NCBI GenBank assembly: GCA_903904005.1
Contig: CAIVAR010000036.1
Coordinates: 1 to 60,948 of the forward strand
Length of the DNA: 60,948 nt
Direction of reading: 5' to 3'
DNA from: an uncultured Anaeromyxobacter sp.
Lineage (GTDB): Bacteria > Myxococcota > Myxococcia > Myxococcales > Anaeromyxobacteraceae
A model generated the notes under the pieces. The model was given only the letters and a program-made list of their open reading frames with translations, had not been told where the DNA came from and made no database searches. The position numbers and the translations under genes are program-made. Positions 47,219 to 56,164 of the stretch are shown here, one piece after another (within the stretch, counting starts at the first letter, position 1; every line of letters begins with the position of its first letter).

Positions 47219-49510
47219 CTACGTCGCGGCGCCCTCGAGCAGGTGCCGGTTCTTCCGGAAGGCCGTCCAGCCCCAGCCCAGGAAGGCCAGCTCCACCACC
47301 GCCGTGATGACCATCCACATCACCACGGGTGAATCGCCCATGCCGTAGGAGTGCATGCCGCTGGTGAGGACGAAGTTCACGCCCAGGTAGGTGAAGAGGA
47401 TGGTCTGGAAGGCGGCGATGCTGATGGCCGCCACGCCGAACTGGCCGATCTGCTTGTCGACCTTGGCGTGCAGGATGGCCATGTAGCAGAGGAAGGCCAC
47501 CAGCGACCAGACCTCCTTGGGATCCCAGCCCCAGTAGCGCCCCCAGGACGACGCCGCCCACATGGAGCCGGTGAGGATGCCGGCCACGAGCAGGATCGAG
47601 CCGACGAACATGTACCAGTAGAGCAGGTCGTAGAGCCGGTCGATCACCTCGACCTTCGCGGGCGCGAAGATGGTGAAGCCGATCTGCATGTGGGCCACGA
47701 CGAGCCCGAGCGCCAGCACCGCGTAGCCCACCATGATGATGGGCACGTGGATGGCGAGCCACGGGGTGCCCGCCAGCACCGGCGCGATGGGGTGGATGAA
47801 CCGGTCGATGGGGAGCAGGTCGGTGAGCGCCATGGTGAGCGCCGCCATCACCGCGGCGTTCAGCACCACCACCCGGTTGCGCATCACCGCGTAGGCGATG
47901 ACCGCGAAGAAGCCCACGCCCCAGGCCAGGAAGAGCATCGACTCGTACATGTTGGCGGCGGGGATGCGGTCGCCCGAGTCCCAGCGCAGCAGGATGCCCC
48001 AGGACATCATGGCGAAGCCGGCCACCAGCACGCCGAAGGCGGCGCCGTCGAGCAGCTTGCTCTTGCGGAAGCCGGCCACCAGCGAGACCACCAGCGCCAC
48101 GAGCAGGATGATCCAGGAGAGCCGGACCGGGTTCACCTCGTTGTAGCGGATCTCGGTGGCGATCTTGTCGGGCGCGGGCCAGCCGGGAAGGCGGGGGCCG
48201 GCGGCGAGGGCGACGAGCCCCTCCTGGGTGAGCGGCTCGGAGACGCCCCAGCGGGCGTTGGGATCGGCCGCCACCGGGATGGCGCGGATCGCCTCGCGCG
48301 ACAGGAAGGACTGCAGCTTCAGGAGGCGCGGCTCGAGCTTCTCGGCGTCCTGGATCACGCCGGTGCGGGGGCGACCCTGCTGCTCGTACTCCCGGGCCTG
48401 CTCCATGAGCTGGAGGGCCTTCGGGTTGCGGACGATCTGGAGGAACGAGGCGTGGGTCGTCCCGGACGGAAGCCCGATCTCCCGGGCCAGGTCGGCGCTC
48501 CCAACCTTCACGATGGGTGCGTTGGCGGCGGCAGCCGGGTCGAGGAGCCAGCCGGTGGCGGTGACCACCGGATCCTCGCCGTGCCAGGCGTAGGAGCCGG
48601 TGACGTTCCAGACCGCCTCGCGGGCCAGGGTGTCGAGCGGCATGGTCCGGCCGTCGTGCTGCACGGGGAGGCGGCGAAGCGTGTCGGCGGGAGCGGCCGC
48701 CAGGGCCGGTCCGGCCAGCGCGGCGAGGAGCAGGGCCACCACGGCCTTGCCGGCGCCGGAGGCGGCGTCGCGGGCCTCGAGGGCGGCCCGCTCGCGGGTC
48801 TGCCCGACGCGGGTGAAGAGCACGACGATCATCCCCAGCACCATGGTGATGTAGCCGAGGAAGACGATGTTCTGGCCGGGGTCCTTCGACACCGCGAGGA
48901 CGGTGGCCTCCCGCCGGCCGTCCTGCTGGTAGCTCGACTGGAAGAGCGTGTAGCCCCGGTACTCCATGGGGTTGTTCATCCAGATCCGCCCCTCGAGGAG
49001 CGGCCCCTTGCCGCCGGGCGCATCCCGGTCGGAGACGTAGACGATGCTCTTGAAGCCGGACGGCCGCATCGTGCCCGGGTAGGTCTCGAGCACGAAGTCC
49101 CGGAGCGTCACCGCGAAGGGGAGGTCGTGGGTGGACGCCACCCGGTTGTCGGGGCCCCGCTGGACGATCTGGTAGCCGGTCTCCCCTTCCCAGAGGAAGA
49201 GCTGCCCCTCGGTCTTGAAGAAGTAGGTGACGGCCGACCCGGCGAAGATGAGGAGCAGGGAGGCGTGCAGCATGAGGAAGCCGATCCGCTTCTTCCCCCA
49301 CGGGAAGAGGTCGGCGATCGAGAGCGACACGTTCAGCGCGAAGACACCCTGCAGGACGAGGAACCACCAGGAGTAGTAGACCACCCGTCCCGCCACCTCG
49401 ACGCCCGAGCGCGACTCGATGATGGTCCCGGCCGAGAGCCCGACCAGCAGGAGCACGAGCAGGATGACGGCCAGCTTCAGCGAGGCGAGGAACGTGAGGA
49501 GGCTCTTCAT
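47219..49510 (-). CDS. ccsBA: Cytochrome c synthase CcsBA (fused ResB-CcsA, system II)
   Basis: A 763-residue membrane protein that exports heme and ligates it to CxxCH motifs. The N-terminal ResB half has SLKLAVILLVLLLVGLSAGTIIE, a large periplasmic domain and a further helix near WGVLFT-like segments. The C-terminal CcsA half has the tryptophan-rich heme motif WGRYWGWDPKEVWSL near residue 660 and heme-ligand histidines in nearby helices (PIAPVLAGTPWLAIHV, SGMHSYGMGDS). ResB and CcsA are fused in some epsilon- and deltaproteobacteria. It fits the need to mature the octaheme cytochrome encoded nearby. ATG follows AGGA. Confidence 0.94.
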   Translation of the reverse strand: MKSLLTFLASLKLAVILLVLLLVGLSAGTIIESRSGVEVAGRVVYYSWWFLVLQGVFALNVSLSIADLFPWGKKRIGFLMLHASLLLIFAGSAVTYFFKTEGQLFLWEGETGYQIVQRGPDNRVASTHDLPFAVTLRDFVLETYPGTMRPSGFKSIVYVSDRDAPGGKGPLLEGRIWMNNPMEYRGYTLFQSSYQQDGRREATVLAVSKDPGQNIVFLGYITMVLGMIVVLFTRVGQTRERAALEARDAASGAGKAVVALLLAALAGPALAAAPADTLRRLPVQHDGRTMPLDTLAREAVWNVTGSYAWHGEDPVVTATGWLLDPAAAANAPIVKVGSADLAREIGLPSGTTHASFLQIVRNPKALQLMEQAREYEQQGRPRTGVIQDAEKLEPRLLKLQSFLSREAIRAIPVAADPNARWGVSEPLTQEGLVALAAGPRLPGWPAPDKIATEIRYNEVNPVRLSWIILLVALVVSLVAGFRKSKLLDGAAFGVLVAGFAMMSWGILLRWDSGDRIPAANMYESMLFLAWGVGFFAVIAYAVMRNRVVVLNAAVMAALTMALTDLLPIDRFIHPIAPVLAGTPWLAIHVPIIMVGYAVLALGLVVAHMQIGFTIFAPAKVEVIDRLYDLLYWYMFVGSILLVAGILTGSMWAASSWGRYWGWDPKEVWSLVAFLCYMAILHAKVDKQIGQFGVAAISIAAFQTILFTYLGVNFVLTSGMHSYGMGDSPVVMWMVITAVVELAFLGWGWTAFRKNRHLLEGAAT

Positions 49511-49759
49511 CGGGTTCTTCCTGGGAAGGGAGTTTCGCCCCTAGCCCCACTTGGGGGCATCGAGGGCGGCGGATTTTGCCACTCCAGAACCCGTGGCGTC
49601 GAGCAGATACTCCGGATCCGACGGGGAAGTTCGCCCCTCCACGTAGGATAGGCCACGTCGCTCGTCGTCATGGCGCGGGAGCGCCACTTCGTCTCGGGGA
49701 CCTCGCGCGATCCGTCATCGACCCGGTCGCGCTGGCTGCCTTCGCGGCCGGCTGCGCCT

Positions 49760-49906
49760 TCATCCCCGCCCTGGCGATCGCGGGGCGTGCCCGCTCGCGG
49801 CGCTCGGGGCGGGGTGGATGAGCCGGAGCACGGGGCGCATGGCCAGCGCCCAGAGCAGGAAGACGACCACGACGGGGATGTAGGTCCAGGCGAGCGCGAG
49901 CATCAT
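49760..49906 (-). CDS. Small single-span membrane protein (48 residues)
   Basis: This short gene has a strong ribosome site, AAGGAGG five bases before an ATG, a clean hydrophobic helix (LALAWTYIPVVVVFLLWALAM) and a positively charged C-terminal tail, so it should insert with the N-terminus outside. No family recognised. It lies 250 bases upstream of ccsBA on the same strand, so a role as a small subunit of cytochrome c maturation is one possibility (like CcmD in system I), but this rests on location only. Confidence 0.6.
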   Translation of the reverse strand: MMLALAWTYIPVVVVFLLWALAMRPVLRLIHPAPSAASGHAPRSPGRG

Positions 49907-50075
49907 GGCTGCCTCCTTCTGCCTCCACCCGCCTGCGCGGCCGATGGATCTACCCGTGTGAAATGCATCCGGCGGACCAGCGGCAGATCGCGGCCAAGTG
50001 CCGGGATTCCCGTGTCCGACCCGGCCGGGGGGTCGCGGACTTCGGACCCTTTTCGCCTCGGATGGTCGAAAAGCG

Positions 50076-50091
50076 GCCGACCCGGGTCGGC
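50076..50091. repeat. 16-bp perfect palindrome in the gap before the phosphatase gene end
   Basis: GCCGACCCGGGTCGGC is a perfect palindrome lying in a gene-free stretch (49907-50153). It could be an operator for the 48-codon gene or a transcription-stop hairpin; in GC-rich DNA it may also be chance. Confidence 0.3.
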
Positions 50092-50153
50092 GGGGACACT
50101 CACCCGAAGGGCCGGGGCCACCTGGGGCTTGCAACCGGCGTGAGCTTCGATTT

Positions 50154-50771
50154 CTAGACGAGCGCGGCCCCGGCGATCCGCCCTTCCAGGAGCGTGACCC
50201 GGTAGACGTGGCCGTTCTGGATCCCGTGGAGCGGCCACGCCGACGACGACGGGCGGGGCATGGCGCCGACGTGGTCGGCGAGGAGCGCCCGCATCGACCC
50301 ACCGTGCATGACGACGAGGAGCGGTCCGGGGAGTTGGGCCACCGCGGCGGAGACGGCAGGGAGCAGGCGGCCGAGCAGCTCGTCGCGCGACTCGCCCCCG
50401 GGAGGCGCCGGCCCGGGGTCGGCGAGGTGGCGCGCCCAGGCCTCGGGGAAGCGCGCCGCCGCCTCGTCCCGGGTCAGCCCCTCGAAGCTGCCGAACCGGC
50501 GCTCGCGCAGGGCGGCGTCGACGTGGTTCACCATGAGTCCAAGCCCGGCGGCCACGATGGCGGCGGTGTCGCGGGCCCGCAGCAGATCGCTCGAGGCCAC
50601 GGCGCGGATGCCCTCCCCCCGCAGCCGCAGGGCGACCTCCCGGGCCTGCTCCCGCCCGCGGGGGTTGAGCGGCACGTCGGTCTGCCCCTGCCAGCGCCCC
50701 TGGGCGTTCCAGTCGGTCTCGCCGTGGCGGACCAGGAAGAGTGTGGCGGATCCGTGCATCCTCGACGCCAT
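50154..50771 (-). CDS. Histidine phosphatase family protein (phosphoglycerate mutase/CobC-like)
   Basis: A 205-residue phosphatase. The phospho-accepting His is in LFLVRHGETDWN. RWQGQTDVPLNPRGREQA, SSDLLRARDTAAI, LRERRFGSFEGLT (second Arg/Glu) and VVMHGGSMRALL (second His) complete the active site. Substrate not defined by sequence: CobC (alpha-ribazole phosphatase), GpmB-like or broad phosphatase. ATG at 50771; an internal ATG at 50759 is possible. It is divergent from the GST gene with 17 bases between, so each promoter must sit inside the other gene's 5' part. Confidence 0.9.
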   Translation of the reverse strand: MASRMHGSATLFLVRHGETDWNAQGRWQGQTDVPLNPRGREQAREVALRLRGEGIRAVASSDLLRARDTAAIVAAGLGLMVNHVDAALRERRFGSFEGLTRDEAAARFPEAWARHLADPGPAPPGGESRDELLGRLLPAVSAAVAQLPGPLLVVMHGGSMRALLADHVGAMPRPSSSAWPLHGIQNGHVYRVTLLEGRIAGAALV

Positions 50772-50788
50772 CGTACTAGACCGTCTCC

Positions 50789-51451
50789 ATGGCCTACACG
50801 CTCTTCATCGGGAACAAGAACTACTCCTCCTGGTCGCTGCGCCCCTGGCTCGTGCTGCGGCAGGGCGGGATCCCCTTCCAGGAGCAGCTGGTCTCGCTGC
50901 AGGACGACCCGGGCAAGGCGGCCCGCTTCGGGCGGCTGCCGGCCGGTCGGGTCCCGGTGCTGGCCCACGGCGAGGTCCTGGTCTGGGACTCGCTGGCCAT
51001 CTCCGAGTACCTGGCCGAGCGCCACCCCGGGCTCTGGCCCGCCGACCCGGTGGCGCGGGCCTGGGCGCGCTGCATCGTGTCCGAGATGCACTCCGGGTTC
51101 ATGGACCTCCGTCGGGAGATGTCGATGGACGTGCGCTCCCGGCGGCCGCAGCGGCGCCGCACCGACGGCGTCCTGCGCGACATCGTACGGGTCGAGCGGA
51201 TCTGGACGGACACCCGGGCCCGCTTCGGCGCCCGCGGCGACCTGCTCTTCGGGACCTTCACCATCGCCGACGCCTTCTACGCGCCGATCGCGTTCCGGTT
51301 CCGGACCTACGGGGTCACGCCGTCGGGGGCCCCCGGCGAATACCTGGCCGCCCTGCTGGCGCTGCCGGGGATGGTGGAGTGGGAGGGCGCGGCCGCCGGG
51401 GACGAGCGGCTGGCCGATCACGACCTCGACCTGCTCTACCCGGGAGACTGA
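50789..51451 (+). CDS. Glutathione S-transferase family protein
   Basis: A 220-residue protein with the thioredoxin-like N-domain: YTLFIGNKNYSSWSLRPWLVL (the SSWSLRPW phrase with the catalytic Ser/Tyr is typical of the YfcF/maleylacetoacetate isomerase-like group), GRVPVLAHGEVLVWDSLAISEYLAERHP for glutathione binding. The helical C-domain has LLFGTFTIADAFYAPIAFRF. Soluble. Substrate unknown. It converges with the secreted protein gene at 51459. Confidence 0.9.
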   Translation: MAYTLFIGNKNYSSWSLRPWLVLRQGGIPFQEQLVSLQDDPGKAARFGRLPAGRVPVLAHGEVLVWDSLAISEYLAERHPGLWPADPVARAWARCIVSEMHSGFMDLRREMSMDVRSRRPQRRRTDGVLRDIVRVERIWTDTRARFGARGDLLFGTFTIADAFYAPIAFRFRTYGVTPSGAPGEYLAALLALPGMVEWEGAAAGDERLADHDLDLLYPGD

Positions 51452-51458
51452 AGGACCC

Positions 51459-52067
51459 CTACTTGTTGACCTTCACGTCCTTGGTGACGAACCTGTAGCT
51501 CGCCACCAGGTCGGCGAAGGCGGGGAGTGCGGCCTTGTAGCTCTCGGCCGTGCGGGCGGTGAGCACGATCGTCACGAAGATCGACTCCTCGGCGAGGAAG
51601 GCGATCGACTCCCGGTTGCCCCACTTGTCGCCGGTGAAGGTGCGGACCTCCGCCCGCTTCTTGTCGCCGGTCTCGATGGTGCGACCCTTCTCGACCTTCA
51701 CGGCGGGCGAGTCCTTCCTCATCCCGGCGACGTCCCGGGCGATGAAGTCCTCGAGCCGCAGCCCCTTCTCCCGCGTGGCGGTGTTCACGTACAGCACGGC
51801 CGACGCCTCCGCGAAGGTGGAGCCCATCGGGTAGAAGACCGTGGCGAGGCCGTTGCCCCCCTCGCCCTTCCCCTGGATCATCCAGCCGCGCGGGGCCTGC
51901 ACTGTGAACAGGTGTCCCGTGCCGAAGACCATGCCGGTGGTGCGGCCGACGGGATCCGGCGTCGCCGGTGGAACCGGGTCTGCGGCGCTTCCGGTCGACG
52001 GAGTGGTCGTGGCGAGCGCGAGGAGGCAGGCGAGCAGGGTGCGGGCGAGGGTTGGCGGGCGCGGCAT
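51459..52067 (-). CDS. Hypothetical secreted protein
   Basis: A 202-residue protein from ATG 52067. A signal peptide LARTLLACLLALATTTPSTGSA is followed by a mature domain of mixed strands and helices: GMVFGTGHLFTVQAPRGWMIQGKGEGGNGLATVFYPMGS, EASAVLYVNTATREKGLRLEDFIARDVAGMRKDS, AEVRTFTGDKWGNRESIAFLAEESIFVTIVLTARTAESYKAALPAFADLVASYRF. This layout (a PsbP/DcrB-like fold with the closing 'S-Y' helix) is common in secreted proteins of unknown role. No motif indicates enzyme activity. An upstream ATG at 52103 is possible. Confidence 0.78.
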   Translation of the reverse strand: MPRPPTLARTLLACLLALATTTPSTGSAADPVPPATPDPVGRTTGMVFGTGHLFTVQAPRGWMIQGKGEGGNGLATVFYPMGSTFAEASAVLYVNTATREKGLRLEDFIARDVAGMRKDSPAVKVEKGRTIETGDKKRAEVRTFTGDKWGNRESIAFLAEESIFVTIVLTARTAESYKAALPAFADLVASYRFVTKDVKVNK

Positions 52068-52171
52068 CCGCACAGCCTTCCACAAGGTGGCCCGACGGTC
52101 CACCGGCGCCGGAAAACCCGCTTACCCGATCCGTGACAGGACGGAGACACGCCGGGATTAACCAGCACCGC

Positions 52172-53002
52172 ATGCTCTACCCCGAACTGTTCCGCTCTCT
52201 CGAGGAGGCCCGCTGGAGCCTCTCCTCCGACGTCCCCTGGGCCAGCTTCGACCCGGCGCTCCTCACCGACGAGCAGGCGCTCACCGTGAAGATGAACGCC
52301 ATCACCGAGTGGTCGGCCCTGCCCGCCACCGAGATGTTCCTGCGCGACAACGCCGGGGACGCCGACTTCTCTGCATTCATGTCGATCTGGTTCTACGAGG
52401 AGCAGAAGCACGCGCTCGTTCTCATGGAGTACCTGCGCCGATTCCGTCCGGAGCTCCTGCCCACCGAGGAGGAGCTGCAGGCGGTCCGCTTCCCCTTCGA
52501 CCCGGCGCCGCCGCTCGAGACGCTCATGCTCCACTTCTGCGGGGAGCTGCGCCTCACGCAGTGGTACCGGCGGGCGGCGGCGTGGCACGACGAACCGGTG
52601 CTGCGCCACGTCTACGGCCTCATCGCCCTGGACGAGGCGCGGCACGGCGGCGCCTACCTCCAGTACATGCGGCGTGCCGTCGAGCGGGACGGTGAGGAGG
52701 CGAGGCGGGCCTTCTCCCGCGTGGGCGTGCTCATGGCGAGCGGAGGGCGGGCGGGCAAGCCGCTCCACCCCACCAACCTCCACGTGAGCCGGGCGCTCTT
52801 CCCGAACGACACGGTCCAGGGCCGCCTCCCCGACCCGGGCTGGCTCGACCGCTGGCTCGACCAGCAGATCCGCTTCGACGCGGAGTGCGAGCAGGGCGTG
52901 GTGCGGTCGATCCTGGCCAACCTCTCGACGCTGCTCGACGAGCCCGTCCGCTCCGTGCGCGAGCTCTCCCGGTACCGGAAGGCCCACGCCGTCACGGCGT
53001 AG
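52172..53002 (+). CDS. Ferritin-like diiron protein (acyl-ACP desaturase-like fold)
   Basis: A 276-residue helical protein. Four helices carry a diiron-site pattern: EWSALPATEM, FYEEQKHALVLMEYL (E-x-x-H), HFCGELRLTQWYRRA (Glu) and ALDEARHGGAYLQYM (D-E-x-R-H). Two E-x-x-H helices plus two further Glu residues are the signature of the ferritin-like carboxylate-bridged diiron enzymes; the spacing resembles acyl-ACP desaturases and related oxygenases. No signal peptide is seen. Substrate is unknown. It is preceded by no clear ribosome site; the start at MLYPELFRSLEEARW fits the fold. Confidence 0.82.
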   Translation: MLYPELFRSLEEARWSLSSDVPWASFDPALLTDEQALTVKMNAITEWSALPATEMFLRDNAGDADFSAFMSIWFYEEQKHALVLMEYLRRFRPELLPTEEELQAVRFPFDPAPPLETLMLHFCGELRLTQWYRRAAAWHDEPVLRHVYGLIALDEARHGGAYLQYMRRAVERDGEEARRAFSRVGVLMASGGRAGKPLHPTNLHVSRALFPNDTVQGRLPDPGWLDRWLDQQIRFDAECEQGVVRSILANLSTLLDEPVRSVRELSRYRKAHAVTA

Positions 53003-53017
53003 GGCCGGGCCCGGGCT

Positions 53018-53023
53018 TACAAT
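53018..53023 (+). promoter_or_regulatory. -10 hexamer TACAAT before the M13 peptidase gene
   Basis: TACAAT ends eight bases before the ATG at 53032 and matches the -10 consensus at five of six positions. There is no clear -35. The start codon would be at or near the first transcribed base. Confidence 0.4.
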
Positions 53024-53031
53024 GCCCGCCC

Positions 53032-55056
53032 ATGCACGCCACCGCCGCGCTCCTCGCCCTCTCCCTCGTCGCAGCCGACCGCCCCTTCACCGAGCTCCCC
53101 TACACGCCGGGGCTCGACCCGGCGGCGATGGACCGGTCCGTCGACCCCTGCGTCGACTTCTACGCCTACTCCTGCGGGGGCTGGCAGAAGCGGAACCCCA
53201 TCCCCGCCGACCAGTCCTCCTGGAGCGTCTACGGGAAGACCGCGACGGAGAACTTCCAGTTCCTCTGGGGGCTGCTCGAGACGGCCGCGGCGAAGCCCGA
53301 CGCGGAGCGGACCCCGGTCGAGCGCCAGGTGGGGGACTTCTTCCAGGCCTGCATGGACGAGAAGGCCATCGACGCCGCAGGGGCGAAGCCGGTCGCCGCG
53401 GACCTCGCCGCCATCGACGCCCTGAGGTCGAAGGCCGACATCGCGAAGCTCGTGGCCCGGCTCCACCTCACCGTGGACGGCGGGATGCTCTTCGGCTTCG
53501 GGAGCGAGCAGTCCTTCGACGACTCGGAGCAGGTGGTGGCCTGGGTCATGGCCGGCGGCCTGGGGCTCCCGGACCGGGACTACTACCTGAAGGACGACGC
53601 CCGCTCGAAGGAGATCCGGGCGAAGTACCTGGCCCACGTGGCCGAGACGCTCCGCCTCTCCGGCGTGCCGGAGAAGAAGGCCGCGGAGGGTGCACGGACG
53701 GTGATGCGGATCGAGACGGCGCTGGCCAAGGCCTCGCTCACCCAGGTGGAGAAGCGCGACCCGAAGAAGATCTGGCACCCCACGCCGACGGCCGACCTGG
53801 TCAAGGGATCGAAGGCGTTCCGGTGGGCCGACTACCTGGCCGCCTCCGGCGCACCGGCCGCTCCCTGGCTGAACGTCGGCCAGCCCGCCTTCCTCGCCGA
53901 ACTGGACCGGCAACTCGCCCGGGAATCGCTCCCCGCCTGGAAGACCTACCTGCGCTGGCACCGCGTCCGTGCCGCGTCCCCCTACCTCTCCACCCCGTTC
54001 CAGAAGTCGAGCTTCGGCTTCTACGCGGCCACCCTGCGCGGGGCGAAGGAGCTGGCGCCGCGCTGGAAGCGCTGCGTGCGCTGGACCGACGCCGACCTGG
54101 GCGAGGCGCTCGGCCAGGTCTTCGTCGCCAGGGTCTTCCCTCCCTCGGTGAAGGGGGACGCCGACGCCATGGTGAAGTTCGTGCAGGCGGCGATGGCGGA
54201 GCGCATCGACGCGCTCGACTGGATGGCGCCGGAGACCAGGAAGGCGGCCCACGAGAAGCTCGCCGCCATGCGAAACAAGATCGGCTACCCGGAGCGGTGG
54301 CGCGACTACGGGCCGGTGGTGGTGAAGCGGGACGACTTCGCGGGCAACGTGGCCCGGGCCACCGCCTTCGAGACCCGCCGGCAGCTCGCCAAGATCGGCC
54401 AGCCGCTCGACCGGACCGAGTGGGGCATGACTCCACCCACGGTGAATGCCTACTACAACCCCTCCATGAACGACATGAACTTCCCGGCCGGGGTCCTGCT
54501 CCCGCCGCTGTGGGATCCGAGGATGGACCTCGCCCCCGGCTATGGAAACACCGGCGGGACGGTCGGGCACGAGCTCATCCACGGCTTCGACGACGAGGGG
54601 CGGCAGTTCGACGCCCGGGGGAACCTGCGCGACTGGTGGACCGAGGCCGACGGGAGGGAGTTCGAGAAGCGGGCTGCCTGCGTCGCCGACCAGTACGCGC
54701 AGTACACGGTGGTGGACGACATCAAGATCAACTCGAAGCTCACCCTCGGCGAGGACATCGCCGACCTGGCCGGGATCCTGCTCGCCTGGGACGCCTGGAA
54801 GCTCGCCACCTCGGGGCAGAAGCTCGAGCCGCGCGACGGGCTCACCCCCGAGCAGCGCTTCTTCGTGGGCAACGCCCAGTGGGTCTGCGCCAACGAGCGC
54901 CCCGAGGACATGCGCGTCCGCGCCATGACCGACCCCCACTCCCCGCCGGCCTGGCGCGTGAACGGCCTCATGCCCAACGTCCCCGAGTTCGCCAAGGCCT
55001 TCTCCTGCAAGACCGGCCAGCCCATGGTGCGGGAGAACGTCTGCCGCGTCTGGTGA
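53032..55056 (+). CDS. M13 family metallopeptidase (neprilysin/endothelin-converting-enzyme-like)
   Basis: A 674-residue secreted zinc peptidase. A short signal peptide, MHATAALLALSLVAA, precedes the mature start DRPFTELPYTPG and DPCVDFYAYSCGGWQ, a typical M13 N-terminal region. The active site is GHELIHGFDDEGRQFD near residue 512, the third ligand is in GEDIADLAG, and NAYYNPSMNDMNFPAG binds substrate. The C-terminal CRVW motif closes the chain. Probably periplasmic. The preceding hexamer TACAAT suggests a leaderless message. Confidence 0.94.
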   Translation: MHATAALLALSLVAADRPFTELPYTPGLDPAAMDRSVDPCVDFYAYSCGGWQKRNPIPADQSSWSVYGKTATENFQFLWGLLETAAAKPDAERTPVERQVGDFFQACMDEKAIDAAGAKPVAADLAAIDALRSKADIAKLVARLHLTVDGGMLFGFGSEQSFDDSEQVVAWVMAGGLGLPDRDYYLKDDARSKEIRAKYLAHVAETLRLSGVPEKKAAEGARTVMRIETALAKASLTQVEKRDPKKIWHPTPTADLVKGSKAFRWADYLAASGAPAAPWLNVGQPAFLAELDRQLARESLPAWKTYLRWHRVRAASPYLSTPFQKSSFGFYAATLRGAKELAPRWKRCVRWTDADLGEALGQVFVARVFPPSVKGDADAMVKFVQAAMAERIDALDWMAPETRKAAHEKLAAMRNKIGYPERWRDYGPVVVKRDDFAGNVARATAFETRRQLAKIGQPLDRTEWGMTPPTVNAYYNPSMNDMNFPAGVLLPPLWDPRMDLAPGYGNTGGTVGHELIHGFDDEGRQFDARGNLRDWWTEADGREFEKRAACVADQYAQYTVVDDIKINSKLTLGEDIADLAGILLAWDAWKLATSGQKLEPRDGLTPEQRFFVGNAQWVCANERPEDMRVRAMTDPHSPPAWRVNGLMPNVPEFAKAFSCKTGQPMVRENVCRVW

Positions 55057-55065
55057 GGTGACGAC

Positions 55066-56082
55066 ATGACCGCCCGGCCCCGTTGGGTTTTCGCCCTCGC
55101 GCTGCTCCTCGCCGCCCCCGGCGCGGAGGCGGCCAGCTTCGACTGCAAGAAGGCGACGAGGCCCGAGGAGAAGCTCGTCTGCTCCGATCCCGAGCTGTCG
55201 CGCCTCGACGAGGCGCTCGCGAAGGCCTACCTGGCCGGGCGCCAGAAGCTGGGGGGCTCCGCCAGGGAGTCGGTGCAGGTCGCCCAGCGGAGCTGGCTCG
55301 GGTGGTGGCCCCGGGCCTGCAGCACCGGGCGGAAGGGCGTGAAGCTGGGGCGGGACGCGGTGGCCTGCGCCCGGCGGGAGTACGAGGAGCGGCTGAAGGC
55401 GGTCCAGGTGACGACCGGGCTCGACGGGCGGTTCACGGTCTACGGCGTGGCGAGCTACTCCCTCCTGGAGGCCAGCCCCGAGGCGAGCGGCGTCCTCTTC
55501 GCGCAGCACGCCTGGGTCCATCCCCGGATCGACCTCGCCGGGCTCTCGGGGGCCGACGTCGACCTCGCCGGAAAGGTGAACGCATGGCTCACCCCCGTGC
55601 CGGCGAGCGTGGAGGAGACGATGAAGGACCGGGAGTCCACCACGTCCACGTCGACCGTGCTCGGCAAGGTCACGCCGAACATCCTGGGTGCCTTCACGAC
55701 CACGGAGTTCTACGCGCTCGGCGCCGCCCATCCCATGGACGGCTCGGGCGCCGCGTACTTCAACGTCGCCCGCCTTCGCCCGCTCACGGCCGGGGATGTC
55801 TTCACGGGCACGCAGTGGGTCACCGTGCTCGCGGACGGCGCGCTGGCGCAGCTTCGGGCGGCGCTGGATGACGGGCTCCTGGTCGAAAAGGCTGCCGACC
55901 TGCACGAAATGGTGAAGCGGCCGGGGTCGTGGATCTTCAAGCCCCAGGGGCTGGAGCTCGACTTCGGCGTGGACGAGGTGGCGCCCTACGCGGCCGGCCC
56001 CCAGTCGGCGACGATCCCGTGGGCGTCGCTGCGGGCGTTCCTGACCGACTTCGGCCGGGCCGAGGTGGCGAGCCTGAAATAG
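55066..56082 (+). CDS. Secreted LprI-like / DUF3298-like protein
   Basis: A 338-residue secreted protein. A signal peptide RWVFALALLLAAPGAEA is followed by an LprI-type domain: SFDCKKATRPEEKLVCSDPELSRLDEALAKAYLAGRQ, with the paired Cys and the LDEALAKAY helix. The remaining 200 residues are beta-rich (GRFTVYGVASYSLLEASPEASG, GVKFGVDEVAPYA-type ending), similar in layout to DUF3298/RsiV-like domains, an assignment of moderate confidence. LprI-type domains inhibit lysozyme in mycobacteria. It starts 9 bases after the M13 gene and is probably co-transcribed with it. Confidence 0.82.
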   Translation: MTARPRWVFALALLLAAPGAEAASFDCKKATRPEEKLVCSDPELSRLDEALAKAYLAGRQKLGGSARESVQVAQRSWLGWWPRACSTGRKGVKLGRDAVACARREYEERLKAVQVTTGLDGRFTVYGVASYSLLEASPEASGVLFAQHAWVHPRIDLAGLSGADVDLAGKVNAWLTPVPASVEETMKDRESTTSTSTVLGKVTPNILGAFTTTEFYALGAAHPMDGSGAAYFNVARLRPLTAGDVFTGTQWVTVLADGALAQLRAALDDGLLVEKAADLHEMVKRPGSWIFKPQGLELDFGVDEVAPYAAGPQSATIPWASLRAFLTDFGRAEVASLK

Positions 56083-56122
56083 CCCGAGGCCCGCGTCCTC
56101 GAGGCCATCCCCGCGCTTCGTC

Positions 56123-56151
56123 TTGACGGGAGGCTGAGTCTCGGGCAGATC
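56123..56151 (+). promoter_or_regulatory. Weak promoter of tRNA-Gly
   Basis: TTGACG at 56123 with a 17-base spacer to CAGATC, a poor -10. The geometry places the start about 7 bases before the tRNA at 56165. Confidence 0.35.
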
Positions 56152-56164
56152 TGCCAACCGAAAT

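Noticed and set aside
49576-49821. An 81-codon plus-strand frame with a hydrophobic end
   Set aside because: No ribosome site; its hydrophobic part is the antisense of the 48-codon membrane gene, which has a strong ribosome site.
49990-50157. Possible c-di-GMP-type riboswitch or structured RNA
   Set aside because: It has GC-rich helices but no conserved core sequence that I could match on either strand.
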